Assembly (NCBI GenBank): GCA_027622655.1
Contig: JAQBYI010000004.1
Span: forward strand, 1-64,000
Origin: Gemmatimonadota bacterium
GTDB taxonomy: Bacteria > Gemmatimonadota > Gemmatimonadetes > Gemmatimonadales > Gemmatimonadaceae
DNA: 64,000 nucleotides
Direction: 5' to 3'
The notes under the pieces are model-generated. The model worked only from the letters and a program-made list of their open reading frames with translations, ran no database searches and was not told where the DNA came from. Position numbers and translations under genes: made by a program. The first letter of the stretch is position 1. Every line of letters begins with the position of its first letter. Below are positions 10,273 through 20,449 of the stretch, piece after piece.

Positions 10273-11726
10273 CCAGATTCAACAACAAGATCCTCTTCGT
10301 CGGCTACGGCGCCGTCGCCGAATGCACGTTGCCCATCCTCCTCAAGCACCTCGAGGTCGATCCAAAGAACATCACGGTGATGGACTTCGAAGATCGTTCG
10401 GCGAAACTCAAGCCGTTCACGGCCAAGGGCGTCCGTTGGGTCCGCGACCGGATTACCGAAAAGAACATGGGGAAGCTGCTCGGCAAGTACGTGAGCGCGG
10501 GCGACGTGGTCATCGACCTCGCCTGGAACATTGACGCCTGCGAAGTCCTCGACTGGTGCCACAAGAAGGGCGTGCTCTACATCAACACGTCCACCGAACT
10601 CTGGGACCCGTACGCCGCCGGCCCAAAGCAGCACCCGACTGAGAAGACGCTCTACTGGCGGCACATGAACGTCCGCCGGATGATGGCCAAGTGGAAAACG
10701 AAAGGCCCGACCGCCGTCATCGAGCACGGCGCCAACCCCGGCCTCATCTCGCACTTCACCAAGCAGGGCCTGCTCGACATCGCCGCCGCGTCGCTCGCCG
10801 ACAAGATGTTCAAGCCGAAGAAGTCCGATCTCATCCTGGAACTCGCGCAAAAGCAGACGTGGAATCACCTCGCGCATCAGCTGGGCGTGAAGGTGATTCA
10901 CTGCTCGGAACGCGACACGCAGATCTCCGACAAGCCGAAGCAGGTGGACGAGTTCGTCAACACGTGGAGCATCGAGGGCTTTCGCGAGGAAGGCCAGACC
11001 ACCGCCGAGCTGGGTTGGGGCACGCACGAGAAGTGGCTGCCGCCGTATGCGTACAAGCACAAGGAAGGCCCGAAGAACCAGATCTGCCTCGCGCGCATGG
11101 GCATGAACACCTGGGTGCGCACCTGGGTGCCGAACTACGCGGTGCAGGGAATGGTGGTCCGGCACGGCGAGGCCTTCACGATCTCCGATCACCTCACCGT
11201 GTGGGAGAAGGGCAAGGCCGTGTACCGCCCCACGGTGCACTACGCCTACTGCCCGAGCGACGCGGCGATCGCGTCGCTGAACGAGATGCGCGGTTATGAC
11301 TACAAGCTGAACGACAACCAGCGCATCATGAACGACGAAATCACGCAGGGCTCCGACATCCTCGGCGCGCTGCTCATGGGCCATCCATACAAGAGCTGGT
11401 GGACGGGCAGCGATCTCAGCATCGAGGAATCACGCCGGCTGGTGCCGCACCAGAATGCCACGACGATGCAGGTCGCGATCTCGGTGGTCGCCGCGACGGT
11501 CTGGATGGTGCAGAACCCGGAGATGGGTGTCGTCGTTCCCGACGACCTGCCGCACGAGTTCGTGCTCGGCATCGCCAAGCCCTACCTCGGCAAGTTCATC
11601 TCGACGCCCGAGGACTGGACGCCGCTCAAGAACTACAAGAACATCTTCCCCGGCTACAACAAGCCGCAGTTCGATGCGAAGGATCCCTGGCAGTTCAAGA
11701 ACTTCCTCGTCAAGGACGGCGAATGA
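10269..11726 (+). CDS. hss: Homospermidine synthase
   Basis: A 485-aa protein of the bacterial homospermidine synthase family (usual length about 475-485), which uses NAD+ to condense two putrescines (or putrescine and spermidine) into sym-homospermidine. The N-terminus has the Rossmann strand ILFVGYGAVAECTLPILL, followed by the saccharopine-dehydrogenase-like segment DVVIDLAWNIDACEVLDWC and YINTSTELWDPY. EHGANPGLISHF and MGMNTWVRTWVP are further family blocks. It overlaps the upstream PEP-carboxylase remnant by ATGA and the downstream decarboxylase by ATGA, so the last two are surely co-translated: the decarboxylase would make the diamine this enzyme uses. Confidence 0.92.
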   Translation: MTRFNNKILFVGYGAVAECTLPILLKHLEVDPKNITVMDFEDRSAKLKPFTAKGVRWVRDRITEKNMGKLLGKYVSAGDVVIDLAWNIDACEVLDWCHKKGVLYINTSTELWDPYAAGPKQHPTEKTLYWRHMNVRRMMAKWKTKGPTAVIEHGANPGLISHFTKQGLLDIAAASLADKMFKPKKSDLILELAQKQTWNHLAHQLGVKVIHCSERDTQISDKPKQVDEFVNTWSIEGFREEGQTTAELGWGTHEKWLPPYAYKHKEGPKNQICLARMGMNTWVRTWVPNYAVQGMVVRHGEAFTISDHLTVWEKGKAVYRPTVHYAYCPSDAAIASLNEMRGYDYKLNDNQRIMNDEITQGSDILGALLMGHPYKSWWTGSDLSIEESRRLVPHQNATTMQVAISVVAATVWMVQNPEMGVVVPDDLPHEFVLGIAKPYLGKFISTPEDWTPLKNYKNIFPGYNKPQFDAKDPWQFKNFLVKDGE

Positions 11727-12862
11727 TCTCGAAGGCCCGGCTGAAGAAGCTGGCTGAGGAGCACGGCACGCCGCTGCTCGTGATTGATCACGACGAGCTG
11801 CGGAAGAACCTCAGGACGTTCCGGAAATATCTGCCGCGCGTGCAGCCCTATTTCGCGGTCAAGGCCGGGTCCGATCTCGCCATCGTGCGAACGCTCTTCA
11901 AGGAAGGCGCGAGCTTTGACGTGGCTTCGATGCCAGAGTTCGATCTTGTGTACGAGAACATCAAGGGCATGCCGGCGCACGAGCGTCAGCAGTGGATCTG
12001 GGACAAAGTCATCTACGCCAATCCGGTCAAGCCGGTCGAGACGCTCGCGGAACTCGACAAGTACAAGCCGTTGGTCACGTTCGACAACCTGGACGAAATC
12101 GAGAAAATCAAGCAGTTCGCGCCGAACGCGGGGCTCGTGCTGCGCCTCAAGGTGTCGAACACCGGAGCGATGGTCGAGCTGTCGTCGAAGTTCGGCGCGT
12201 CACCCGGCGAGGCGGTGGACCTGATCCTCGAGGCAGATCGGCAGGGACTCGTGGTCGAGGGCGTGAGTTTCCACGTCGGAAGTCAGACGACGAACTTCCA
12301 GAACTACGTCGAGGCGCTGAATCTCACGGCGGACATCTACGCCGAGGCAAAGTCGCGCGGCTACACGAAGATGAATCTCGTGGACATCGGCGGCGGCTTT
12401 CCCGCGCCGTACGACGCGACGGTCGGCCCGTTTCGCGAACTCGCGAAGATCATCAATTCCGAAATCAACCGGCTCTTCCCGAAAGAGATCGAGATTCTCG
12501 CCGAGCCAGGGCGGTTCTTCGTGGCGACGGCGGGGTACGCCATTTCGAAGATCATCGGCAAGGCGATTCGCGATGGGAAACCGTCGTACTACATCAATGA
12601 CGGTGTGTACCACACGTACTCGGGCCAGATTTTCGACCACTGCCGGTACCCGGTCAAGGCGTTCAAGCGTGGGCCGACAAAACTCTCGGCGGTGTTCGGC
12701 CCCACCTGCGACGCTCTCGATGTCATCTCTCAGGCGGAGAATCTTCCCGATCTAAAGCGTAACGACTTCGTGTACAGCGAGATGATCGGCGCGTACACGT
12801 ATGCGTCGGCCACGTCGTTCAACGGATTTTCACCGGCCACAGTGCTGCACGTGAATGAATAG
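11723..12862 (+). CDS. Fold-III ornithine-type decarboxylase
   Basis: A 379-aa PLP-dependent decarboxylase of the alanine-racemase fold. YFAVKAGSD carries the PLP-binding lysine, SFHVGSQ the histidine that stacks on PLP, DIGGGFP the phosphate-binding glycines, EPGRFFV the conserved Glu/Gly/Arg, and FGPTCDALD the active-site cysteine and aspartate near the C-terminus. The start is the ATG overlapping the hss stop (ATGA). Context with homospermidine synthase points to ornithine as substrate, giving putrescine; lysine or carboxynorspermidine cannot be excluded by eye. Cytoplasmic, dimeric by family. Confidence 0.9.
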   Translation: MISKARLKKLAEEHGTPLLVIDHDELRKNLRTFRKYLPRVQPYFAVKAGSDLAIVRTLFKEGASFDVASMPEFDLVYENIKGMPAHERQQWIWDKVIYANPVKPVETLAELDKYKPLVTFDNLDEIEKIKQFAPNAGLVLRLKVSNTGAMVELSSKFGASPGEAVDLILEADRQGLVVEGVSFHVGSQTTNFQNYVEALNLTADIYAEAKSRGYTKMNLVDIGGGFPAPYDATVGPFRELAKIINSEINRLFPKEIEILAEPGRFFVATAGYAISKIIGKAIRDGKPSYYINDGVYHTYSGQIFDHCRYPVKAFKRGPTKLSAVFGPTCDALDVISQAENLPDLKRNDFVYSEMIGAYTYASATSFNGFSPATVLHVNE

Positions 12863-12942
12863 TGACGGGTGCGGAGCGTTCTCATGAATACCACTCCCAG
12901 AGCAAGTAGTCCTGGCCGTACGAGTGGTTGGTGAGCGAGCGC

Positions 12943-13149
12943 CTATTCGTCTTGCGCTGACAAGGTCACGCTGGCCGAGCCATCCGCTCGCAGGTGAACG
13001 GTGACGTTCCAGGGTCGGCAGCAGACTTCGCAGTCTTCGACATAATTCTGCACTCTTCCGCCGGCCGAATCGAGAGTGATCTCCACGAACTCGCCGCAGT
13101 AGGGGCACTGCACCAGGTCTTCCGCGGGGTTCTCGTCATCTAGGGGCAT
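12943..13149 (-). CDS. CPxCG-motif cysteine-rich small protein
   Basis: A 68-aa protein starting at the ATG encoding MPLDDEN; longer starts would add unrelated residues. It has one CPYCGE pair and a second pair CEVCCRPW, spaced as in the CPxCG family of small zinc-binding proteins. No function is established; a structural zinc site is likely. Convergent with the decarboxylase upstream and 117 bases downstream of the large amidohydrolase gene stop on the same strand. Confidence 0.8.
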   Translation of the reverse strand: MPLDDENPAEDLVQCPYCGEFVEITLDSAGGRVQNYVEDCEVCCRPWNVTVHLRADGSASVTLSAQDE

Positions 13150-13266
13150 GCAGATCCTTCGCAATACAGGGTGACGAACCTGTGTTCGCCACCTCGATTG
13201 ACTCGGGAGTCCGCACGTAGCGCGTGTCCGGGAAGTAGCAGTCGTCATGGTCGTTGACACGCTCTG

Positions 13267-16200
13267 CTACTTCTTCACCGGCGGATCTTCCTTCCACCAC
13301 CACTGCGGCGGCAACGGCTTCGCCCGCGGCCACACCTCGTTGAGCGTGTTGCCGTCGTAGAGCCTGCCGTTCTTCATCACGTACTTGATTGAGTTGGAGT
13401 TCTTGATATCGGTGAGCGGATTCCGGTCGAGCACCTGCAGGTCGGCCAGTTTGCCAACCTCGAGCGAGCCGAGGTCCTTGGCGAGGCCGATCGCGTCGGC
13501 GCCGTGAATCGTCGCCGCGCGCAGCGTCTCCAGGTTGGAGAGCCCGCCCGACTGCATCATCCAGAGTTCCCAGTGCACGCCGAGCCCCTGCAGCTCGCCG
13601 TGTGACCCGAGCCCGACGCGTCCGCCCGCCTTCACGAACTTCGCCATCTGCTCGGCGAGTCCCTTGTAGATGTACTGGTCATCACGATTGTAGGTGAGGC
13701 TCTTCCACGAATCGAGCTCGCTGTGCGGCGTGAAATAGTGGAGCTTCTTGTCGTCGTCGATGTTCGTGCGCGAGAGGTAGTAATCGCGGCCGATGGGCCC
13801 GCCGTAGCCGACCATCAGAGTCGGCGTGTAGGTGATGCCGCTCTGCGCCTCCAGCTGCACGACATCGTTGTACAGCGGGAAGATCGGCATCGCGTGCTCG
13901 AGCCCTGGGTATCCGTCCTGCATCAGAGTGAGGTTCATCGAGAGGTTCGAGCCACCCTCGGTGGTGGTCGTGAGCCCCAGTTCCTGCGCGGCCATGATCA
14001 CCCACTGCCGCACCTTGCGGTCGCCAGCGAGGTACTGCTTGATGGTCTGCGTGTTGTAGTGATCGGCGTAGCGGCGCAGTACGTCGCGCGCCTCGTCGAG
14101 ACTCCTGATGTTCGCCGTCGAGAAGACGCCGGGGCCCGTCGAATAGAGACGCGGGCCGATGAGCGCGCCCGTCTCCATCAGGTCGGTGTACGTCAGGATG
14201 TCGGTCGCCGACGTCTGCGGATCGCGCTGCGTGGTTACGCCGTACGCGAGATTCGCGAGCAGCTGCGTGACCTGGTCACGGTGCACGCCCCAGCCGAACC
14301 AGTTGTGCGCGTGGATGTCCACGAACCCGGGAATGATCGTCTTGCCGGAGACGTCAATGACCTTTGCACCCGACGGCACCTTCACGGAGCCGCTCCTGCC
14401 GATGGCCGCGATGCGGTTGTCGGTCACGACGATGTCGCCCCTGTTGATGACCTCGTCGCCCTTCATCGTCACGATGCGCGCGCCCCTGAGCACCACGCTG
14501 CCGCGCGGCTTGTCCTTCGCGGCGGTGATGGTGATGTCGTGCCGAACGGCTTCGTACGCCATCGAGGGCTTCTTCGTCGAGTCGCGTGGCGCTGCGGCAG
14601 TTCCAGCGGCCGCTCCGCCGGCAGCGGCCGCACCTCCGGCCGCACCCGCAGCTCCAGCGCCCGCACCGCCGCCGCCACTCGCGGGCACAGCGTTCGCTAT
14701 CGAGTCCGCGCGCGCCACCGAATCACGAATCGCAGTTTCTCCGGTGCGCACGTCGTACTGGAACCAGCTTCGGCCAATCGAATAGAAGGCCGTCGCGCCA
14801 TCGTCGGACCACCCGATGAACTCGCCGCCCACACGCGTGAGCCGCGTGGTCGGCACGCCACTGCCCGACACTCCGACTGCCGGAGCCTGTCCCACGACCG
14901 GCGGAACGGTGATCATGTAGACGTTGCTGTTGGCGAGCACGAGCGCGCGCTTGCCGTCCGGAGAGAGCAGCACTTCGTCGGGTGACGGCGGTGGCGGCGG
15001 CGTCGCGCCCGGCGGAAGCGGATTCGCCGGAGGCGGCGGGCCGGCCACGCGAACCACGATCTTGCGATCCGTGCCGTCGAATCGCATCGACACGAGCCCT
15101 TCACGGCCGGCCCACACATAAAGGCGATTGCTGTCGGGCCCAACGTGCGGAACGTTGCGCCCCTGCTGCGACTGGCCGCTGCCGGCCCACGCGATGGGCG
15201 TCGCGTCCCCGCCATTGGCGGGGATCAGCACATACTCGAGTTCGCCGTTGGCGATGTTCCCGAAATCCTCGAACTGCCGCACGCGGCTGTAGCGCGAGCC
15301 ACGCACGGCCATCAGGCGCGTGCCGTCCCTTGTGTACGCGATCTTGTCATAGTAAGCCGCGAGCGTTGTCAGCCGTTCCGGCGTGCCACCGGCTGCCGGC
15401 ACTCGGTAGATGTTCCCGCCGGCGGTGTCGGTCCACGTCACGTACGCGATGTAGCGCCCGTCGGGCGACCACACAGGCGCGTGCTCAACCATGCCACCCG
15501 CCGTGAGTTTGCGCGGATTGCTCACCTGGCGCCGGGCGGTGTCGCCGGCAGCCGGAGCGGGTCCCAAATCGCCGACATACACTGCGTCGAGCGCCGTGAA
15601 CGCCAGCTGGCGACCGTCCGGCGACGGACGCGCGCCCCGAATCTGCGTGGCGACGAGCGTGGAGTCGTTGATCGGATATTCGAACTTCGCGAGCGTGCCC
15701 ATGGTTTGATCGACCTGGGCGGTGAACGGAATCGCCGTCACCGTGCCCGAGGGCACGTCCACGCGCCAGATCTTTCCGCCGTAGCTCGTGATGAGCGACT
15801 TCGAGTCCGGCGTGAACGCCGAACCCGGGTACAGGTCACGGTCGCTGGTCCCGCCGCCCTGCGTGGCGTCGCGCTGCACGTCCATCACCAGCCAGCGTTC
15901 CTCGCCCGTGGCCAGGTCGCGAAGCTTGAGCGCCTCGCGCGCGTCATGCCGCGTGGCGTACACGAGCCACTTGCCGTCGGGGCTCGGCACGGGCCGGATC
16001 GCACCGTCGGTCTCGTGCGAACGCGTGAGCGTACGGCCCGTCTCGCGGTCGAACTGCGCAACCTGGTACTGACCGATCCGCCGCGCGTTGCTGCGTGCCT
16101 CGCGATACTCGGCTTCTTCGCGCTCCGAAGCGGCATCCATGTGTGGTGCGGCAGCGGCGAGTGTCGAGGGAATGTTGCCGCTGACGTTGACCCAGAGATA

Positions 16201-16833
16201 GCGCGGATCGCCGCTCAGGGCCGGGCCATAGTGCGACGGGGTCGCGGCGGCCGCGGCGGCTGGAGCCGCGCCTTCAGCGCGAAGACCCGTGAGCTGCACG
16301 CCCGATCCGCCGTCCTTGTTGTACATCCAGAGCTGGCCCGCGCGCGCGGCGATCACGTACTGCCCGTCGGCCGACCAGATGGGTGATGCGAAGTTGATTC
16401 GCTCGCTCCTGGTGAGCATGCGCGGCTTTGTACCATCGGCGTTGGCGATCCAGACGTTCTTCGATCCGTTCCGGTCGCTGACGAAGGTGATCATCGTGCC
16501 GTCGGGCGAGTAGCGCGGCTGCTGGTCCCAGCCCGGCCCGTTCGTGATGCGCGTGGCGGTGCCGCCGGCGACAGGGAGCGTATAGAGGTCGCCGAGTATG
16601 TCGAAGACGATTGTGTTGCCATTAGGCGCGACGTCGAGGGAGATCCACGACGCTTCGTCGGTCGTGAAGCTGAGTGTGCGCGGTGAGATGAGTGGCAGCG
16701 AGCTGGTTTTCGCTGCGGCCTTCACGGCGCTGTCGTTCTGCGTGGCGGTTTGGGCGCCGAGCGTCGCATTGGGCGCGAGAGCAATCGCAATCGCGATCGC
16801 CAGGGTCGAGCTGAGCAGGCGCAGGGCCTTCAT
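13267..16833 (-). CDS. Secreted PD40 propeller-amidohydrolase
   Basis: A 1188-aa secreted enzyme, paralogous in design to the one at 4742. A signal peptide (residues 1-27) is followed by PD40 repeats (PRYSPDGTMITF, PVWSPDGRYIAYV and others) up to about residue 700. Then comes a low-complexity Ala/Gly hinge (about residues 725-765), and the amidohydrolase barrel from about 780: IIPGFVDIHAHNW has the HxH metal pair, and GLGSHGE near 1110 is the late histidine region. A Pro-rich loop lies around residue 610. It probably hydrolyses peptide-like or cyclic amides outside the cytoplasm; substrate unknown. A palindrome at 16874-16892 precedes the start. Confidence 0.85.
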   Translation of the reverse strand: MKALRLLSSTLAIAIAIALAPNATLGAQTATQNDSAVKAAAKTSSLPLISPRTLSFTTDEASWISLDVAPNGNTIVFDILGDLYTLPVAGGTATRITNGPGWDQQPRYSPDGTMITFVSDRNGSKNVWIANADGTKPRMLTRSERINFASPIWSADGQYVIAARAGQLWMYNKDGGSGVQLTGLRAEGAAPAAAAAATPSHYGPALSGDPRYLWVNVSGNIPSTLAAAAPHMDAASEREEAEYREARSNARRIGQYQVAQFDRETGRTLTRSHETDGAIRPVPSPDGKWLVYATRHDAREALKLRDLATGEERWLVMDVQRDATQGGGTSDRDLYPGSAFTPDSKSLITSYGGKIWRVDVPSGTVTAIPFTAQVDQTMGTLAKFEYPINDSTLVATQIRGARPSPDGRQLAFTALDAVYVGDLGPAPAAGDTARRQVSNPRKLTAGGMVEHAPVWSPDGRYIAYVTWTDTAGGNIYRVPAAGGTPERLTTLAAYYDKIAYTRDGTRLMAVRGSRYSRVRQFEDFGNIANGELEYVLIPANGGDATPIAWAGSGQSQQGRNVPHVGPDSNRLYVWAGREGLVSMRFDGTDRKIVVRVAGPPPPANPLPPGATPPPPPSPDEVLLSPDGKRALVLANSNVYMITVPPVVGQAPAVGVSGSGVPTTRLTRVGGEFIGWSDDGATAFYSIGRSWFQYDVRTGETAIRDSVARADSIANAVPASGGGGAGAGAAGAAGGAAAAGGAAAGTAAAPRDSTKKPSMAYEAVRHDITITAAKDKPRGSVVLRGARIVTMKGDEVINRGDIVVTDNRIAAIGRSGSVKVPSGAKVIDVSGKTIIPGFVDIHAHNWFGWGVHRDQVTQLLANLAYGVTTQRDPQTSATDILTYTDLMETGALIGPRLYSTGPGVFSTANIRSLDEARDVLRRYADHYNTQTIKQYLAGDRKVRQWVIMAAQELGLTTTTEGGSNLSMNLTLMQDGYPGLEHAMPIFPLYNDVVQLEAQSGITYTPTLMVGYGGPIGRDYYLSRTNIDDDKKLHYFTPHSELDSWKSLTYNRDDQYIYKGLAEQMAKFVKAGGRVGLGSHGELQGLGVHWELWMMQSGGLSNLETLRAATIHGADAIGLAKDLGSLEVGKLADLQVLDRNPLTDIKNSNSIKYVMKNGRLYDGNTLNEVWPRAKPLPPQWWWKEDPPVKK

Positions 16834-16873
16834 CGAGCGTTCTCCCGATACACGGTGGCGTCGCCTTCTATCC

Positions 16874-16892
16874 CATCTATATAGAATAGATG
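16874..16892 (-). promoter_or_regulatory. Palindrome upstream of amidohydrolase
   Basis: Arms CATCTAT and ATAGATG separated by five bases, AT-rich against a GC-rich background, 41 bases before the amidohydrolase start. It could be an operator or contain the -10 region; no cognate regulator is adjacent. Confidence 0.4.
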
Positions 16893-16968
16893 CGGCGACT
16901 CACTAAGATGCCCGCGATGCGTGGGGTGGCGCCAGAACGAGGTAGGCCCCAGCGGCTAAGTTTGGATC

Positions 16969-17154
16969 TTGAGCACCACGCCCACTGAACCAGTCCGCAC
17001 GAGCCTGCGCCGTGGCATCGGCACCGCAGGCTTTTTCGCGCTCGCCTTTGGCTCGATGATCGGCGTGGGTTGGGTGACCGCATTGGGGAGTTGGTTTGAC
17101 CAGGCTGGGCCTGTCGGTGCGATGGGTGTCGCGAGAGACGTCGTCCTGGGTTGA
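16969..17154 (+). pseudogene. APC-family permease N-terminal remnant
   Basis: A 61-codon frame from a TTG. Residues 12-50 match the start of an amino-acid/polyamine APC permease (cytoplasmic arm LRRGIGTAGFFALAFGSM, then TM1 with IGVGWV and the beginning of TM2). Similarity ends at GPVGAM and the frame stops 10 codons later. The remaining ten or so membrane helices are absent. It sits just upstream of another broken gene (katG), so this interval looks like decayed DNA. Confidence 0.65.
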
Positions 17155-18638
<1,484 letters not shown>

Positions 18639-18659
18639 GTTGGGCGTGGGGGTTGGAGT

Positions 18660-18696
18660 ACGGGCAGGCCGTTCACGGGGTGGGCGGCCTGCCCGT
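18660..18696 (+). terminator. Terminator hairpin after katG remnant
   Basis: Perfect 12-base arms (18660-18671 and 18685-18696) with a 13-base loop, 21 bases after the katG stop, followed by a T/G-rich run. A good rho-independent terminator candidate that also insulates the accessory island downstream. Confidence 0.7.
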
Positions 18697-18734
18697 TGTC
18701 GTGTAAGGCGCTCGCAGGTCCGCTAAGCGGCCAG

Positions 18735-18785
18735 TTGCACACAGAGTAATCGGTATTATAATACCGATATAGGTATAATAATACC
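18735..18785 (+). promoter_or_regulatory. Autoregulated promoter with twin AT-rich operators
   Basis: TTGCAC at 18735-18740 and TATAAT at 18757-18762 are 16 bases apart, a near-consensus sigma-70 promoter. The -10 lies inside a perfect 20-base palindrome, ATCGGTATTATAATACCGAT (18749-18768). A second, near-palindromic copy, GGTATAATAATACC, occupies 18772-18785. Two copies of GGTAT-N4-ATACC spaced 20 bases apart, directly before an HTH gene, are the expected layout for cooperative autorepression by the first gene product. Confidence 0.75.
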
Positions 18786-18815
18786 AAATACAGGAAGTCC
18801 ACGACAGGATTGGGC

Positions 18816-19751
18816 ATGAGACCTCCAGCCACACACCAAAGCGCACTCAGTCACCCACTCAATCTCATTCTGGGGCGGGAGTCGCACGTGCGGGTGCTCC
18901 GCGTTCTGGCGCTCGAGTCAGTGCCGGTCGGCCTCGCCGAACTGGCTGAACTCGCGGAGCTTCAGCCGCGCGGAATGAAACGAGTGGTCGACACACTCGA
19001 AGACGCCGGCATCGTTGAATCGGTTGGTCGCGGATCGCGAAAGTCGTACCGGATTCGCGCGCAGGTGCCGTTCGTCAATGCACTGCAGACGTTGTTCGTT
19101 CAGGAACGCGAACGCGCGAAGACGGTACTCGGCGAACTGCACAATATCGTTCAGAGTCATGGCTCGACTGCGCGCGCGGCATGGATTGAAGGTCCGGTCG
19201 CCACCGGCGAGGATCGTATGGGAGACGCGATCGTACTCGTGGTGCTCGCGTCCGATAGCGACGATGAGGCGCTCAGGCGCAATCTTCGCGCGCGGCTCAA
19301 CGACATTCAGGTTCGGTTCGACGTGCCGGTGGAACTGCGGGTTGTTCACCAGGCCGACCTCGAGGCGCTGAGGCCAGAGGACCGAGCGGTTCTCGATCAG
19401 GCGCGTTCAGTTGCAGGCCCACCACCGCGACACTTTCTGGATCCGTTGCCTGACACGCCCGCTCGAAGTGGTGAGACGCGTAGCCACGCAGGCCGGGACG
19501 CGCAGCTGCTCGATCGGGCACTGGCCATCGCGGCGCAGATCGCGCGGGACCCGTCCACGATCGGGCGTGCGAAACGATGGATCGAAGAGCGCCGTCCGGT
19601 GGCGTCGCCAAGCGAGCAGGTGGAACTGCAGGAGTGGTACGACATTCTGACGACGATGTCGCCCGGGCGCGTGCGCCGACTGCTGACGCAGACCGGCGAG
19701 CGGGGCACTCGGCTCAGGCAATCGATGCCGTTTGTTGAGGAAGCGCCGTGA
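18816..19751 (+). CDS. HTH protein with degenerate nucleotidyltransferase domain
   Basis: A 311-aa protein; ATG 18816 is preferred over TTG 18810 because AGGA lies 6-8 bases upstream. About residues 12-75 form a winged helix-turn-helix (RVLRVLALESVPVGLAEL, then GMKRVVDTLEDAGIVESVGRG). Residues about 105-165 look like an MNT-type nucleotidyltransferase core, but the usual GS motif reads EGPVATGE and the catalytic aspartates are not in place. The C-terminal helical region resembles that of antitoxin-like partners of DUF6036 proteins. It overlaps the next gene by GTGA. The likely role is repressor and antitoxin of the pair; that is inferred from arrangement and from the palindromes in its promoter. 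Confidence 0.65.
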   Translation: MRPPATHQSALSHPLNLILGRESHVRVLRVLALESVPVGLAELAELAELQPRGMKRVVDTLEDAGIVESVGRGSRKSYRIRAQVPFVNALQTLFVQERERAKTVLGELHNIVQSHGSTARAAWIEGPVATGEDRMGDAIVLVVLASDSDDEALRRNLRARLNDIQVRFDVPVELRVVHQADLEALRPEDRAVLDQARSVAGPPPRHFLDPLPDTPARSGETRSHAGRDAQLLDRALAIAAQIARDPSTIGRAKRWIEERRPVASPSEQVELQEWYDILTTMSPGRVRRLLTQTGERGTRLRQSMPFVEEAP

Positions 19752-20278
19752 CTCGCGCCGAACTCGAGCACGCCGTGCGCACGGCGTGCGACGTGGCGCG
19801 GATTTCGGAATTGATCATCATTGGATCGCAGTCGATTCTTGGTGCGTTTCCCAGCGCGTCGGCGCGCCTGCGACAGTCCATGGAGATTGATCTTGTCCTG
19901 ACGGACGCCACCACTGCCGACATCGTAGAAGGCGTGCTCGGTGAAGACTCTCCGTTCCACCGGCTGCACGGCTTTTACGCGCAGGGGCTCACCGCAGACG
20001 ATCCCACGTTGCCGACCGGCTGGCGCGAGCGACTCGTGCTCGTGCGCAACGCGAACACGCGCGACTGCTCAGGGTGGTGCTTGGAGCCACACGATCTCGC
20101 GGCGTCGAAACTCGCGGCGTTCCGCGACAAGGATCGCGAGTTTGTTCGCGGTATGTTGCTGGAACGTTTGATCCACGGCAGCGAACTCGGCGCCCGGCTG
20201 GAAACGCTGCCGGTAGATGCGCCGCTACGCGCCCGGCTTCGAACGTGGCTCGCGGGCACGCTCCGGGAGCTCGCCTGA
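19748..20278 (+). CDS. DUF6036 nucleotidyltransferase, toxin-like
   Basis: A 176-aa protein of the DUF6036 nucleotidyltransferase family, related to AbiEii-type enzymes. LIIIGSQSILGAF gives the GS motif and SMEIDLVL the acidic metal-binding residues; HGFYAQG and WCLEPHDLAASKLAAFRDKD are the conserved C-terminal blocks, including the invariant K. It starts with GTG overlapping the upstream stop. By family it may modify tRNA or protein with nucleotides and serve as the toxic or defence component; no activity is shown for this protein. The catalytic residues missing in the upstream partner are present here. Confidence 0.7.
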   Translation: MTRAELEHAVRTACDVARISELIIIGSQSILGAFPSASARLRQSMEIDLVLTDATTADIVEGVLGEDSPFHRLHGFYAQGLTADDPTLPTGWRERLVLVRNANTRDCSGWCLEPHDLAASKLAAFRDKDREFVRGMLLERLIHGSELGARLETLPVDAPLRARLRTWLAGTLRELA

Positions 20279-20449
20279 GCTTCCCGGTTCCCACTGACGC
20301 AACCACTCGCAACCAACGCCGCAAAAAAACCTTACCCGCCGCGCGTGCATGTCACCTCGCGTCCGCTCGGTTCCTCGGCGACGGCGCGAGCGACGAACGC
20401 GACATCGTTCATGGCGATCCCGTTGGTTGATTTCGCCCCTGCATCGGCC
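20279..20449. other. Spacer before the repeat array
   Basis: This 171-base stretch contains an A-tract (about 20322-20328) and a frame opening at 20345 that leads into the repeats. No independent gene is recognisable. Confidence 0.4.

Noticed and set aside
13723-16386. Long plus-strand frames opposite the amidohydrolase
   Set aside because: They are antisense shadows caused by high GC in third positions; the minus-strand protein has clear PD40 and metal motifs.
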